Shown: one piece after another, positions 1-9,900 of the stretch | Position numbering within the stretch: the first letter of the stretch is position 1 | Layout: each line of letters starts with the position of its first letter | Source of the DNA: JAAXKN01 sp050258815 | Lineage (GTDB): Bacteria; Bacteroidota; Ignavibacteria; Ignavibacteriales; SURF-24 | NCBI GenBank assembly: GCA_050258815.1 | Contig: JBLMZM010000090.1 | Coordinates: forward strand, 1 to 64,000 | Direction: 5' to 3' | Length of the DNA stretch: 64,000 bases | Notes under the pieces: model-generated | What the model was told of the DNA's origin: nothing | Seen by the model: the letters and a program-made list of their open reading frames with translations, nothing else | Database searches by the model: none | Position numbers and translations under genes: made by a program

Positions 1-621
1 ATTGTCAGCCATATCCATGTTGTGCTTGAGCAGTTAAATCTGGACAACATAATTCTGGCGGGCTACTCAATGGGCGGCAGGGCTGCACTTTCATTTGCCA
101 GAAGATTCCCTCAGTTACTGAAAGGATTGATACTTGAAAGCAGCACTCCCGGAATAGTAAGTAATGCAGAAAGGGAAGAACGTTACAGGGCTGATCAGAA
201 ACTGGCGGATTTTATTGAGAATAATCCCATAGAACAATTTGTAGATTACTGGATGAATATCCCGCTTTTTGACACACAGAAGAGACTGACTGCTGATTAT
301 TACAGGCGCATAAGGGAATCAAAAATTAAAAATAACCGCACGGGGCTGGCAAATTCCTTAAGAGGCTTTTCAACCGGAATAATGCCCCACCTGTGGAACA
401 GCCTGTCTGAGATGAATTGCAGGACGCTTCTGATAACAGGTGAACTGGATAATAAGTATACGGAAATCAATAAGAAGATGCTGGAGCTATTACCTCATGG
501 GGAACACATAATTGCAGAGGACTGCGGCCATAATATCCATTTAGAAAGACCCGAATATTTCTTAAATTTGCTTAATAATTTTTTACAACATTTTCAGCAG
601 CCCTTATCCAATAGTTTCTGA
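1..621 (+). CDS. menH: MenH-like alpha/beta hydrolase, 5' end outside window
   Basis: Probable 2-succinyl-6-hydroxy-2,4-cyclohexadiene-1-carboxylate (SHCHC) synthase, which removes pyruvate from the MenD product. The reading frame is open back to base 1, so the true start lies outside the window; the GTG at 22 is probably internal. Visible features are a nucleophile elbow GYSMGGR (bases 61-81), an acid in GELDNKY, and a late catalytic histidine in CGHNIHLERPE. These are the Ser-Asp-His triad of the alpha/beta hydrolase fold. The fold alone is not specific. The MenH assignment rests mainly on the menB-menA-menC-menE genes that follow on the same strand, 27 bases downstream. Confidence 0.85.
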   Translation: MVSHIHVVLEQLNLDNIILAGYSMGGRAALSFARRFPQLLKGLILESSTPGIVSNAEREERYRADQKLADFIENNPIEQFVDYWMNIPLFDTQKRLTADYYRRIRESKIKNNRTGLANSLRGFSTGIMPHLWNSLSEMNCRTLLITGELDNKYTEINKKMLELLPHGEHIIAEDCGHNIHLERPEYFLNLLNNFLQHFQQPLSNSF

Positions 622-648
622 AAAGTAAAACCAGAGAGAGGAAATAAG

Positions 649-1482
649 ATGCAATTTAATTGGCAGAATGCAAAACAATATAAAGATATAATTTATGAAA
701 AGCTGGATGGTATAGCAAAAATTACCATAAACCGTCCTGAAGTCAGAAATGCTTTCAGACCTGAAACCGTAATAGAGATGTATGACGCATTTATCGATGC
801 CAGAGAGGATCCTTCAATCGGAGTAGTCCTCCTGACAGGAAAAGGGCCCTCCAAGGATGGGAAATATGCTTTTTGTTCGGGTGGTGATCAGAGAATACGT
901 GGGGATCAGGGATATGTGGGTGGCGACGGAGTACCCCGCCTGAACGTGCTTGATCTGCAAAAGCTGATTCGCAGCATACCAAAACCGGTCATTGCTCTTG
1001 TTGCAGGCTATGCAATCGGAGGCGGACACGTACTGCACGTAGTTTGTGATCTTACAATTGCGGCGGATAATGCAATCTTCGGACAGACAGGTCCCAAGGT
1101 CGGCAGTTTTGACGGCGGCTTCGGAGCAAGCTACCTGGCACGCCTGGTTGGGCAAAAAAAGGCGAGGGAGATTTGGTATCTCTGCCGTCAGTATAATGCG
1201 GCTGAAGCATTTGAGATGGGTTTGATAAATAAAATTGTTCCAGTTGAACAGCTTGAGGAAGAGGGTGTTCAATGGGCACGCGAGATTCTGGAGAAGAGTC
1301 CTTTATCAATCCGTTTGTTAAAATCCGCATTCAATGCTGAACTTGACGGACAGCAGGGAATACAGGAACTTGCTGGGAATGCAACCCTGCTTTACTATAT
1401 GAGTGAAGAGGCACAGGAAGGCAAAAAAGCATATCTTGAGAAAAGAAAACCTGATTTCAATAAATTTCCAAGGCTGCCATAA
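649..1482 (+). CDS. menB: 1,4-dihydroxy-2-naphthoyl-CoA synthase
   Basis: Cyclises o-succinylbenzoyl-CoA to DHNA-CoA in menaquinone synthesis; cytosolic. The 277 residues have the crotonase fold and match MenB closely: CSGGDQ near residue 76, the oxyanion-hole segment GYAIGGGHVL, and QTGPKVGSFDGG followed by GQKKAREIWYLCRQY. The QTGP segment is the form seen in bicarbonate-dependent (type I) MenB such as that of E. coli. Length is normal. A purine-rich site (agagagagg) lies about 10 bases before the ATG. It lies between menH and menA and is almost certainly cotranscribed with them. Confidence 0.97.
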   Translation: MQFNWQNAKQYKDIIYEKLDGIAKITINRPEVRNAFRPETVIEMYDAFIDAREDPSIGVVLLTGKGPSKDGKYAFCSGGDQRIRGDQGYVGGDGVPRLNVLDLQKLIRSIPKPVIALVAGYAIGGGHVLHVVCDLTIAADNAIFGQTGPKVGSFDGGFGASYLARLVGQKKAREIWYLCRQYNAAEAFEMGLINKIVPVEQLEEEGVQWAREILEKSPLSIRLLKSAFNAELDGQQGIQELAGNATLLYYMSEEAQEGKKAYLEKRKPDFNKFPRLP

Positions 1483-1514
1483 ACAGGCAATTTATAATTA
1501 AAATTAAAAACAGA

Positions 1515-2414
1515 ATGTCTATTTCAAATAGTAAAAAAACAAGCAAGTTTGACAGCTGGGTTCTTGCCAGCCGTCCCCATACCTTACCAGCGGCAGTAAT
1601 GCCGGTAATTGTTGGAACTGCGCTGGCACACTTTGAGAACAGCCTTAAGCCATTGGCCGCGCTGGTTGCATTACTGTGTTCGCTTTTAATTCAGATTGGT
1701 ACCAACTATGCAAATGACCTTTATGATTTTCTCTCCGGAGCCGATAAAGAGGACCGCACCGGTCCAGTGCGTGCACTGGCTTCCGGACTAATTACGGTTG
1801 CGGAAATGAAAATCGGAATGGCTGTTGTCTTTGGGTCGGCATTCCTGCTGGGAATGTACCTGGTGTATCTGGGCGGTATACCCATACTTATCATTGGTGT
1901 GCTTTCTATTCTGGCCGGAATAGCTTATACGGCCGGTCCCTACCCATTGGCTTATAATGGACTGGGCGACGTATTCGTATTCCTTTTTTTTGGATTTGTC
2001 GGGACTGTGGGTACTTTTTATGTTCAAACGCTGAAATTTACCAGCCTGGCTATTTGGGCATCGATACCGGTAGGAGCACTCATCACCAATATTCTCGTAG
2101 TAAATAACTACAGGGATACCGATGAGGACAAAGCTGCAGGAAAAAATACAACAGCAGTAATATTTGGAAAGAGATTTGCCCGTATGCAGTACATTATTTT
2201 TATGATCCTGAGCTATCTGACTCCTTTTATTGTGTATTTAGTATATAAGCAGGATTTCTGGATATTTCTGCCTCTGCTGACCTTTCCCCTGGCTGTAAAA
2301 TTAATAAAGATGATTTATTCACTGGAGGGGGTTTATCTTAACAGGACACTTGAACTGACTGCAAAGCTTTCGGCTCTATATGGTTTTCTGTTTGCTTTTG
2401 GCATAGTATTATGA
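1515..2414 (+). CDS. menA: 1,4-dihydroxy-2-naphthoate polyprenyltransferase
   Basis: Integral-membrane UbiA-family enzyme that prenylates DHNA to demethylmenaquinone. It has 299 residues with about eight to nine hydrophobic segments. The first Asp-rich motif is NDLYDFLSGADKEDRTGPVR (from residue 67). The second is NNYRDTDEDKAAGKNT near residues 195-210. Both bind the Mg-polyprenyl diphosphate. The motif spacing is that of MenA rather than UbiA. The last codon overlaps the menC start as ATGA, so the two are probably translationally coupled. Confidence 0.96.
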   Translation: MSISNSKKTSKFDSWVLASRPHTLPAAVMPVIVGTALAHFENSLKPLAALVALLCSLLIQIGTNYANDLYDFLSGADKEDRTGPVRALASGLITVAEMKIGMAVVFGSAFLLGMYLVYLGGIPILIIGVLSILAGIAYTAGPYPLAYNGLGDVFVFLFFGFVGTVGTFYVQTLKFTSLAIWASIPVGALITNILVVNNYRDTDEDKAAGKNTTAVIFGKRFARMQYIIFMILSYLTPFIVYLVYKQDFWIFLPLLTFPLAVKLIKMIYSLEGVYLNRTLELTAKLSALYGFLFAFGIVL

Positions 2415-3469
2415 AAGTATCGGCCTTAGAATTTATTCCCTTTAATTACAGGCTTAAATTCTCTTTCCGGACTTCCGGCGGGGATATAAAAGAAAGAAGG
2501 GGATTTTTTGTTAAGGCCAGCGGCGGGGGATGTGAACCGGGAATAGGGGAGGCGGCTCCGCTGCCGGAATTCGGAACTGAAACATTTTTTCAGACACAGG
2601 ATGCCTTAAAAGAGGCAGAGTATTTATTATGTAAACACTCGTGGGAATATAGCGGTCCGCAGGAGCTCACGCAATCGCTTGCATTTCTTAATGATTACCC
2701 TGCTGCAAGACATGGGATTGAGCAGGCACTCCTTAACCTTCTTGTAAATAACGGCAAAACTACACTTGACAGGCTGCTGAATGTGCACTCGAATAAACGG
2801 ATAAGAGTTAATGCCTTAATTGACCTTCTTAGCCCCGGGGAGGTGCTCCTGAGGGCCAAAACCATCATAGAGGCAGGATTCACCACCCTCAAGCTGAAAA
2901 TGGGGCGTGAGGAGTTTGAGCAGGACTATCAAACGGTTGAATTGATAAGAAAAAGTTTCGGAAACAAGGTCTCGCTCCGCCTGGATGTAAACGGGAAATG
3001 GGCACTTCCCCAGGCTAAGGAAAATCTTAAAAAACTGAAGCACTTTTGCCCGGAGTATATAGAACAGCCGGTTATCAGCAGGGAGGATTTTTTCGAGCTT
3101 TGCAGAACTTCGCCTGTTCCCCTGGCCGCAGACGAAATACTTCGTAGTCCTGAAGATGCAGAAGAAATAATCCGCAATTGTAAAGGCGCAGTTTTGATCT
3201 TAAAGCCGATGATGGCTGGCGGTATTCTGAATTCATTGAAAGTGATAAATGCTGCAGAGATGGGCGGTGCCCAGGTGGTACTCTCCTCTGCTTTTGAAAC
3301 TTCTGTCGGAAGAAGAGCCACTGTATTTCTGGCTTCTGTGGTAGCACCGCCAACAGCACATGGACTTGGGACCAGGGATTATCTGGAAGGGGAGACTTAC
3401 AGCGACCCATTTGAGATTCAACGTGGTATTATTGAAATTAATGACAAAGCAGATTTTCATAAAGTGTAA
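2411..3469 (+). CDS. menC: o-succinylbenzoate synthase
   Basis: Enolase-superfamily dehydratase converting SHCHC to o-succinylbenzoate. The 352 residues contain the expected barrel residues: KLKMG with the catalytic lysine (about residue 160), LRLDVNGKW with the first metal Asp, EYIEQPV with the Glu, AADE with the third ligand, and ILKPMMAGG with the second catalytic lysine. The ATG overlaps the menA stop by four bases. MenC sequences diverge strongly between phyla, and enolase-superfamily racemases look similar. The position between menA and menE settles the call. Confidence 0.94.
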   Translation: MKVSALEFIPFNYRLKFSFRTSGGDIKERRGFFVKASGGGCEPGIGEAAPLPEFGTETFFQTQDALKEAEYLLCKHSWEYSGPQELTQSLAFLNDYPAARHGIEQALLNLLVNNGKTTLDRLLNVHSNKRIRVNALIDLLSPGEVLLRAKTIIEAGFTTLKLKMGREEFEQDYQTVELIRKSFGNKVSLRLDVNGKWALPQAKENLKKLKHFCPEYIEQPVISREDFFELCRTSPVPLAADEILRSPEDAEEIIRNCKGAVLILKPMMAGGILNSLKVINAAEMGGAQVVLSSAFETSVGRRATVFLASVVAPPTAHGLGTRDYLEGETYSDPFEIQRGIIEINDKADFHKV

Positions 3470-3490
3470 TTCCGGGAAGAGCAGTTAAGG

Positions 3491-4945
3491 ATGTTTTTTA
3501 ATTTATTCAACAGAAAGATAGACGTTCCCTCCGATCATCCGGCCTTATTATCTTCCGGAAGGAGCATGACATATTTTGAACTTGACCGCCATGTTAACGC
3601 CTGGGCAGGGTATTTAACTTCCATCGGCATAAAAAGAGGGATGCATACTGCTATTTTGAGCGGGAATAACCCCGATTTTGTGGCCCTTTTATGTGCTTTG
3701 TGGCGGCTTGGGGCAGTTGTTGTTCCACTTAACGTCAGACTTCTGGATTCAGAACTTGAAATACTAATAGCCGATTCAGGTGCCACGCATCTTTTTATCC
3801 ACGCTGATTTGAACAGCAGGCTTCCTGAGAGCAGGAATTCAATATCCAGGCTTATTTTCCCTCATACTCTTCCGGATTTGCCAAAGCCAGGCAGCCTTGA
3901 ATATGGAAACCGGGATATGCAGGATATTGCCCTGATTTTGTATACTTCCGGTACTACGGGCAGCTCAAAAGGAGTTATGCTGACATATGATAACCTGTTG
4001 CAAAGTGCCGCTGCGGCAGATTCTGTCATTAAACATACGCTTTCTGACCGCTGGCTGGCCAGTCTCCCGTTTTATCACATTGGAGGTATATCGATTCCCG
4101 TAAGAGCAATCTTATCTGCTTCGACAATCATCATTCCTGAATCACTAAGGGCAGAGGAAATAGTTACTGCAATGCAGCTTCTAAGGCCTTCTCTGGCCTC
4201 TTTTGTAACTACCACACTCAGACGGATCATTGAATCGGGAATAAAGCCGAATGCAGAGATGCGATGCCTCCTTTTGGGCGGGGGACCAGTGGAGGATGAC
4301 CTGTCCCGAAAAGCGCTGGAAGATGGCTGGAATATAGTGAAGGTCTACGGATCTACAGAAACATCCTCGCTGGTCACAGCCGTTAATTTAAATGAAAATC
4401 CTGCAAAAATAAGCTCGGCAGGCATCCCACTTTTAGAAAACGAGATTTGCATCGTGGATGAGCAGGGCAGCAGGGTGCCTCCAGGGAATTCGGGAGAGAT
4501 TCTGGTAAAGGGGAAGTCTGTAATGGCAGGATACTGGAATAAGCCCGGTGAAACAAAGATGAAATTAAATGGAGGCTTCTATCTAACGGGGGATTTAGGG
4601 CATTTGGATGAAGAAGGATACCTGTACGTTGAAACCAGAAGGACTGACCTGATAATTACGGGTGGTGAAAATGTTAATCCCCTGGAAGTTGAAGCCGCAA
4701 TCCTAAAACACGGGGAGGTCCAGGATGTGTGTGTATTCGGTCTCATGGATGATCAGTGGGGGCAGTTAGTGGCTGCCGCGATAGTGAGTAAAAATAAGCC
4801 GTCTGAAGAGGAAATAATCAGTTTTTTAAGAAGCAGCATTTCTTCCTACAAGATACCCAAGAAGATATATTTTATAGACGAGATACCGAAAACGTCGCTT
4901 GGAAAAGTACGCCGGGATTATGTGCGCCAGATGCTTTCAAAATAG
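3491..4945 (+). CDS. menE: o-succinylbenzoate--CoA ligase
   Basis: ANL-superfamily adenylating enzyme that makes o-succinylbenzoyl-CoA, the substrate of MenB. The 484 residues include the P-loop-like motif YTSGTTGSSKGV (about 150-162), the YGSTETSS adenine motif, LTGDLGHLDEEGYL with the ribose-binding Asp, and the C-terminal catalytic lysine in PKTSLGKVRRD. The compact length is typical of MenE. It is the last gene of the + strand men run. The next gene is convergent, only 14 bases away, with no clear terminator between them. Confidence 0.95.
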   Translation: MFFNLFNRKIDVPSDHPALLSSGRSMTYFELDRHVNAWAGYLTSIGIKRGMHTAILSGNNPDFVALLCALWRLGAVVVPLNVRLLDSELEILIADSGATHLFIHADLNSRLPESRNSISRLIFPHTLPDLPKPGSLEYGNRDMQDIALILYTSGTTGSSKGVMLTYDNLLQSAAAADSVIKHTLSDRWLASLPFYHIGGISIPVRAILSASTIIIPESLRAEEIVTAMQLLRPSLASFVTTTLRRIIESGIKPNAEMRCLLLGGGPVEDDLSRKALEDGWNIVKVYGSTETSSLVTAVNLNENPAKISSAGIPLLENEICIVDEQGSRVPPGNSGEILVKGKSVMAGYWNKPGETKMKLNGGFYLTGDLGHLDEEGYLYVETRRTDLIITGGENVNPLEVEAAILKHGEVQDVCVFGLMDDQWGQLVAAAIVSKNKPSEEEIISFLRSSISSYKIPKKIYFIDEIPKTSLGKVRRDYVRQMLSK

Positions 4946-4959
4946 GCCTCAGGACGCTC

Positions 4960-5355
4960 CTACAGGTCTGCCAGACAGTTCATCAGGTCTGCCGGGATGG
5001 TTACCTTGGTCCAGTTGTTTTTATCCACAACCACGTGCACAGTCCTGACTCTTGCACAGACGCTACCCCCCTTGTTCCTGAAAGTAAAAGTCAACTCAAA
5101 GGAAGATTCCTTAATTACGGTCGGACTGACCTCCGGTGTAACAACGTCCCCAGGCTTCAGGGGCAAAAAATAGTCCGCTTCTGAATGTACTATAGGAATT
5201 GCTAACTCATCGTCAAGAAAATAGTTGCGATCCGGTATCTTACTATTAAGCACCTCTTCATAGGCAGCATGGGCCATCCTGAAAATATTTGCAAAAAACA
5301 TGATGCCTGCGGGATCGGCATCAAAAAATCCGACTTTCTGGTCTGTCAAAAACAT
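4960..5355 (-). CDS. Hotdog-fold acyl-CoA thioesterase, candidate DHNA-CoA hydrolase
   Basis: Small 4HBT/YbgC-family thioesterase of 131 residues. The active-site signature is FFDADPAGIMFFANIF with the catalytic Asp, followed by MAHAAYEE. The ATG at 5355 is preferred because an AGGGGA site lies just upstream; an upstream TTG would add 11 unlikely residues. The pathway needs a thioesterase to release DHNA from DHNA-CoA between MenB and MenA. Members of this hotdog family do that job in cyanobacteria and plants. The position against menE makes a MenI role likely, but this is inference and the substrate could be another acyl-CoA. Confidence 0.8.
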   Translation of the reverse strand: MFLTDQKVGFFDADPAGIMFFANIFRMAHAAYEEVLNSKIPDRNYFLDDELAIPIVHSEADYFLPLKPGDVVTPEVSPTVIKESSFELTFTFRNKGGSVCARVRTVHVVVDKNNWTKVTIPADLMNCLADL

Positions 5356-5570
5356 CTGTTCCCCTGATTTTCTTGACAAATTTAGCAAATATTAAGTAAA
5401 AACAGAATTATTTATTATAATTATAATGGTCATATCAGCTCATGTCAGCCTGGAATTTTTCACCAGCAATCCCTTAATAAATTCCCTAAAAATAACGTGG
5501 ATTTTTCTTAAATTTCATTCGAAACTTTTACATATTATTCTTGTAAAATGAAATAAACTAAACGGAAAGA

Positions 5571-6914
5571 ATGAAAGATAACAGGACATTTTTTAGACTT
5601 TTTACATATAGTCTCACTTTTTTCTTCGTTTTTGCGGTGTTCCACCTGATATCAGCTCAGGAAAAGGAATTCGATATCAAACAAACCTTCTATACCAGTG
5701 GTAAATTAAAGTCCGAAGGGGCATATCATTATGGAAAGCGCGAAGGAACGTATCGTGAGTATTATGAGAACGGGCAATTATGGAAGTTATGGTACTTTCA
5801 TGACGACAAAGAGGATGGAACCTCCAAGTGGTACTATGAAAACGGAATCCTGAGCATGGAGTGGAACTATGCAAACGGAAAACTGGAAGGCATTTCCAAG
5901 TGGTACTATGAAACAGGCGAACTTTGGGCCGAGCCTAACTATATAAATAATATTCAGGAAGGAATAACTAAAACCTACTACAAAAGCGGCAAAATAATGG
6001 GGCTCTGGAACTACCACAATGGAACACTCAACGGGCTCTCAAGGACATTTTTTGACGGCGGGGGACCTGAAGTTGAGAGATATTATGTGGATGGTAAACT
6101 GGACGGGATTAGCAGAACATACTTTGAAAATGGAAACATAGCGCTGGAAGCCAATTATAAAAACGACAAGCTGAGCGGGACGTCGAAATTATTTTATGTG
6201 GATGGAGCGGTAAAGGTCATAGATACCTATGAAAATGGGCAGATAATAAAACGGATAAGGTACGGAATAGACAAAAAATTCGATAAGGTTGAAGAGAGTT
6301 TCAAGGATTATTATGATGACGGTATTCTGAAATCGGAGATCAGCTTTAAGGACGGGAAAAAACAGGGTCCGGAAAAAATCTACTACAACAGCGGATTTTT
6401 GAAGAGCGAATTCAGTTATATTGATGGAAGGCCGGATGGTGTATGCAGGACATACCATGACAGCGGTTATGTTGAAACCGTTACCACTTATGAAAACGGA
6501 TTGAAGAAGGGTATAGCATATGAATACGATAAGGTGGGAAGGCTGTATGCAGAATGGAATTATTACAAGGGAGTTTTACAGGGTATCTGCAAAACCTATT
6601 ATCCGGAAGGAGCCCTGAAAACAGAAACATATTATGCTGACGGTAATCCGGATGGAAAAGCACGGGCATTTTATCCTGATGGCAAACTCCAGTATGAAGA
6701 AACCTATAAGAATGGATTAAAAGACGGATTAAAGACCTGGTATTTTCAAAACGGGGAAGTATCACAATACACCTATTATAAAGATGACATCATGGATGGC
6801 AATTATGTTAGCTATTATCAGAACGGTTTTGTGAAAAGTGAGGCCAAATATGAAAAGGGTAAACTATTGTCACAGAGAAATTATGATGATAAGGGCCGGG
6901 TGTTGAAGAACTAG
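5571..6914 (+). CDS. Secreted MORN-type (YwqK-like) repeat protein
   Basis: A 447-residue protein with an N-terminal signal peptide (about residues 1-30, ending LISAQ) followed almost entirely by about 16 tandem copies of a 24-residue repeat. The consensus is roughly YYENGxLxxExNYxNGKLEGxSKT. A short break without the pattern lies after the eighth copy, near residues 225-240. This is the MORN_2/YwqK repeat class, beta-hairpin units that form long solenoids. No enzymatic motif is seen. The protein is probably periplasmic or exported, and the function is unknown. It stands alone: the upstream gene diverges and the downstream gene converges across a strong hairpin. Confidence 0.85.
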   Translation: MKDNRTFFRLFTYSLTFFFVFAVFHLISAQEKEFDIKQTFYTSGKLKSEGAYHYGKREGTYREYYENGQLWKLWYFHDDKEDGTSKWYYENGILSMEWNYANGKLEGISKWYYETGELWAEPNYINNIQEGITKTYYKSGKIMGLWNYHNGTLNGLSRTFFDGGGPEVERYYVDGKLDGISRTYFENGNIALEANYKNDKLSGTSKLFYVDGAVKVIDTYENGQIIKRIRYGIDKKFDKVEESFKDYYDDGILKSEISFKDGKKQGPEKIYYNSGFLKSEFSYIDGRPDGVCRTYHDSGYVETVTTYENGLKKGIAYEYDKVGRLYAEWNYYKGVLQGICKTYYPEGALKTETYYADGNPDGKARAFYPDGKLQYEETYKNGLKDGLKTWYFQNGEVSQYTYYKDDIMDGNYVSYYQNGFVKSEAKYEKGKLLSQRNYDDKGRVLKN

Positions 6915-6936
6915 GAGACCTAAACCGTAAAAAGTT

Positions 6937-6981
6937 AATAAAAAAGGCAGAGTAAATATTGTTTACTCTGCCTTTTTTATT
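6937..6981. terminator. Bidirectional intrinsic terminator
   Basis: A perfect 20-bp inverted repeat with a 5-base loop lies between two convergent genes. The arms begin aataaaaaaggcagag and end with the complementary T-rich run, so each strand has a GC core followed by a T tract. It can terminate both the MORN-repeat gene and the large outer-membrane protein gene. Confidence 0.92.
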
Positions 6982-6998
6982 AACCGGGAAAATCTTAT

Positions 6999-9900
6999 TT
7001 AGAAGTCAGCACCTAGTGAGAAATAGTATTTGGGCGCCGAGAAAGAATTCAGATTATATGTCCACGCCACGTCAAATCTTACCAGAAAATAGAGGAAGAA
7101 GATTCTGGCTCCGACACCTGTACCCATCAGAAGATCCTTTGTTACAATAGTACCATTTTCCCTTCCTATCAGCTGAAGCTTCTTCGTATCATCCCAGGCT
7201 GAACCAGCATCAATAAAAGCAGCACCCAGGATATTCTGGAAGAGCAGAGGAATCGGTCCTGTTACCAGGTACCTGATCAGCGGCATTCTCAGCTCGAGGT
7301 TGAGCAATGAGTATTTAGTCCCTATCTTTTCTGCGTAGTTATAGCCTCTCAATGGCAAAGCCGGCGTCAGGAATGCGAAATCGGAAGCAGAATTTACAGG
7401 GATCTCACCAGTTGAGAATGTTCTGTTGATCCAGTTGTCTGTTCCTCCGATAAAGAATCTCTGCGGATTTTCGCCGCCAGAGTAGCCGCCTGAAATCCTG
7501 AATACAAAGGCATTATCAAACCAGAATCTGCTGTAGTGCCTGAAATCCCACACAAGTGAATAGAAGCTCAGATTTTTGGAACCGCTATATGGATTGCCAA
7601 AAAGAGTAAGGTTGTATCTGGTGCCGTCGATGGGTGCAGTATAACCCCACATTGTATTATCATGTACGAAACTGATCGAAGGTATAATGTATGAGATTCT
7701 TTCAGGTGTTTCATTCGTGTTATCCAGGTTTTCCGATGAAACATTCAGCCAGCTCAGGCTGCCGTCAATACGGTAGAATTTATTAAGCGGATAACTGGCT
7801 GAAAAAATTCCTCCGTAATTCCTGAATCTGAAGAGGTCAACCTCGCCCGGTCTGTCAAGATATATAAATCTTGCTGTATGAAATGCTTCAATACCATAGT
7901 CAATTCTCTTGGGCAGGTAATAGTAGGCAAGGCCATAGTCACTGTTCTTCAGGTCTATCTGCATACTTGTTACGCCAATCAGGCGGTGGTTACCGAGCAC
8001 ATCGCTGAATGAGAGGACTGTTGTTCCGAGGAGTCCGTAGAGTGTGCTATAACCGGCGTTAGCATAGACTATATCGGGAGAAAAACTGACCTTGTATTTA
8101 TTTACATAAAAGTTGCCATTTTTATCCAGGTTGTTCTTCGGATTAAAGTCAGGGTTCCTTATTCCGAGGGTATCATCCTGTCTGCCTCCAAAAACATACC
8201 GGCTGAAATCCCGTCCGGAAGTCACAGAATCTCTTTTACTTACCGTGACCTGTCCGGTAAATATCTGTGGTCTTGAAGAATCACTTACCACAGCCACATT
8301 TTTTGAAGTGGAATCTTTTTGAGCTACTGTAATATTCAAAGCGCCACTTGCAGCGCTATCCTGTTTGGCCGGATTCAGCAGGCTTGCATAATAAATAGTC
8401 GGTTCAAGCTTTGTTTTGTTAGTCTTGGGCTCAAAAGGATTTGTCATTAAAAACAGGTTATATGCTGCATCATAGAATGAGCTGAATACAAGTTTTTTAC
8501 CGTCGGCAGACATTGAAAGCTGATAGATTCCGTTCAGGGAATTAGTAACCGGCCTGATGGTGGATTGATCCATACGCAGCGAGTCAGGGTCAGACAGATT
8601 CACATTCATTTTATAGATGTTATTTATTCCATTCATGCTGGAAATAAATAACAATTCCTTGCCATCAGGTGATATAATTGGAGACGATTCATCGCTGTTG
8701 GGTAGATCCGTAATCCTGATGATCTGTCTGGTTTGGACATTCAGGGCATAGAGGTCGGTCTGATGGTAATTAAAATTACTAATGCTGAAAGTATCGGGCA
8801 GTGCTGCTGAATTAGTCACATCCCTTCTGTCGGAGGCGAAAAATATAGTCTTACCATCAGGTGACCATGAAGGGTCGGAATCAGTAAACAGGTCATTAGT
8901 AAGATTAACCGACTGCCTGGTTTCCATGTTATATAAATATACATCAGATTCAGTACCGTTTTGTCCAATGAAGGCCAGCTGAGAACCGTTTGGTGACCAT
9001 TTCATGGAAGAAATGCCATCCATTTTAATGGGGAGCACATCCTTGTCCTCAGAATCCACGTCAATAACATAAGCAACGTCAAATCCGTTGCTTTTTGCAG
9101 TCAGGATGATCTTTTTTCCGTCCGGTGACCAGGTAAGTCCCGGAGCCAGAATATTGAGTTCTTCAAATTCGCTGGTCCTGTTTCCCTCCACCAGTTTCTT
9201 AATGATCTTACCGTCAATGGCGTTCATTATGTAAACATCGAAGTATATGTCCCTGTTTGAAATAAATGCTATTTTATCGCCCTGGGGAGAAATAGCAGGA
9301 ACGGTATTATAGGACCCGCCTTTTTCCTTTTTCTGGTCGGTCAGTTTTTTAGCAAAATTGTCGGGATCATCTCTTGTTGCAATGTCTGGCCAGTAGGTCT
9401 TCTTGAGATCCTTTTTCCATCTCTCGTTCAGTTCCTCAAAATTCAGACCTATTGAAGCCTTAAGAGCCTCTTCAAAATCGCCAGAACCGCGCGTTTTATT
9501 TACAATCTCGCTGACCTTTTCTTTTCCATATTTCTGAGAGATATAATAAAAGACAGATTGTCCGCCCCTGTAGGCGAAATATCCATAGAGGCCATTCAGG
9601 TCAGGCAGGTATTCATTTATGATGGCATCACGGATAAACATATCGGTGTTAGTATCCCAGCCTAATGATTCGTATTCTGCCATACCTTCATTGAACCAGA
9701 GAGGAAGTTGTATATTTATGTTTTTTGAGATGATATTCTGAAAGGATCCGCCGTAAAACATGTCATTGATAACAGCGTGCGAAAGCTCGTGGTGGATTAC
9801 GTGGCGGAAATTATTATACGAACCGTCGAAGGGCAGAACGACCCTGTTCTTGAAGATTTCCGTAAAACCACCGATCCCTTCTTCCAGGTATTCATCAGTC

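Noticed and set aside
814..1330. Long minus-strand open frames opposite menB
   Set aside because: They lie wholly inside a perfectly matched menB, read as low-quality sequence with no domain pattern, and have no ribosome site.
5571..6914. CRISPR or DNA-level tandem repeat array
   Set aside because: The periodicity is 72 bases and conserved at protein level only; codons vary between copies and the reading frame is continuous.
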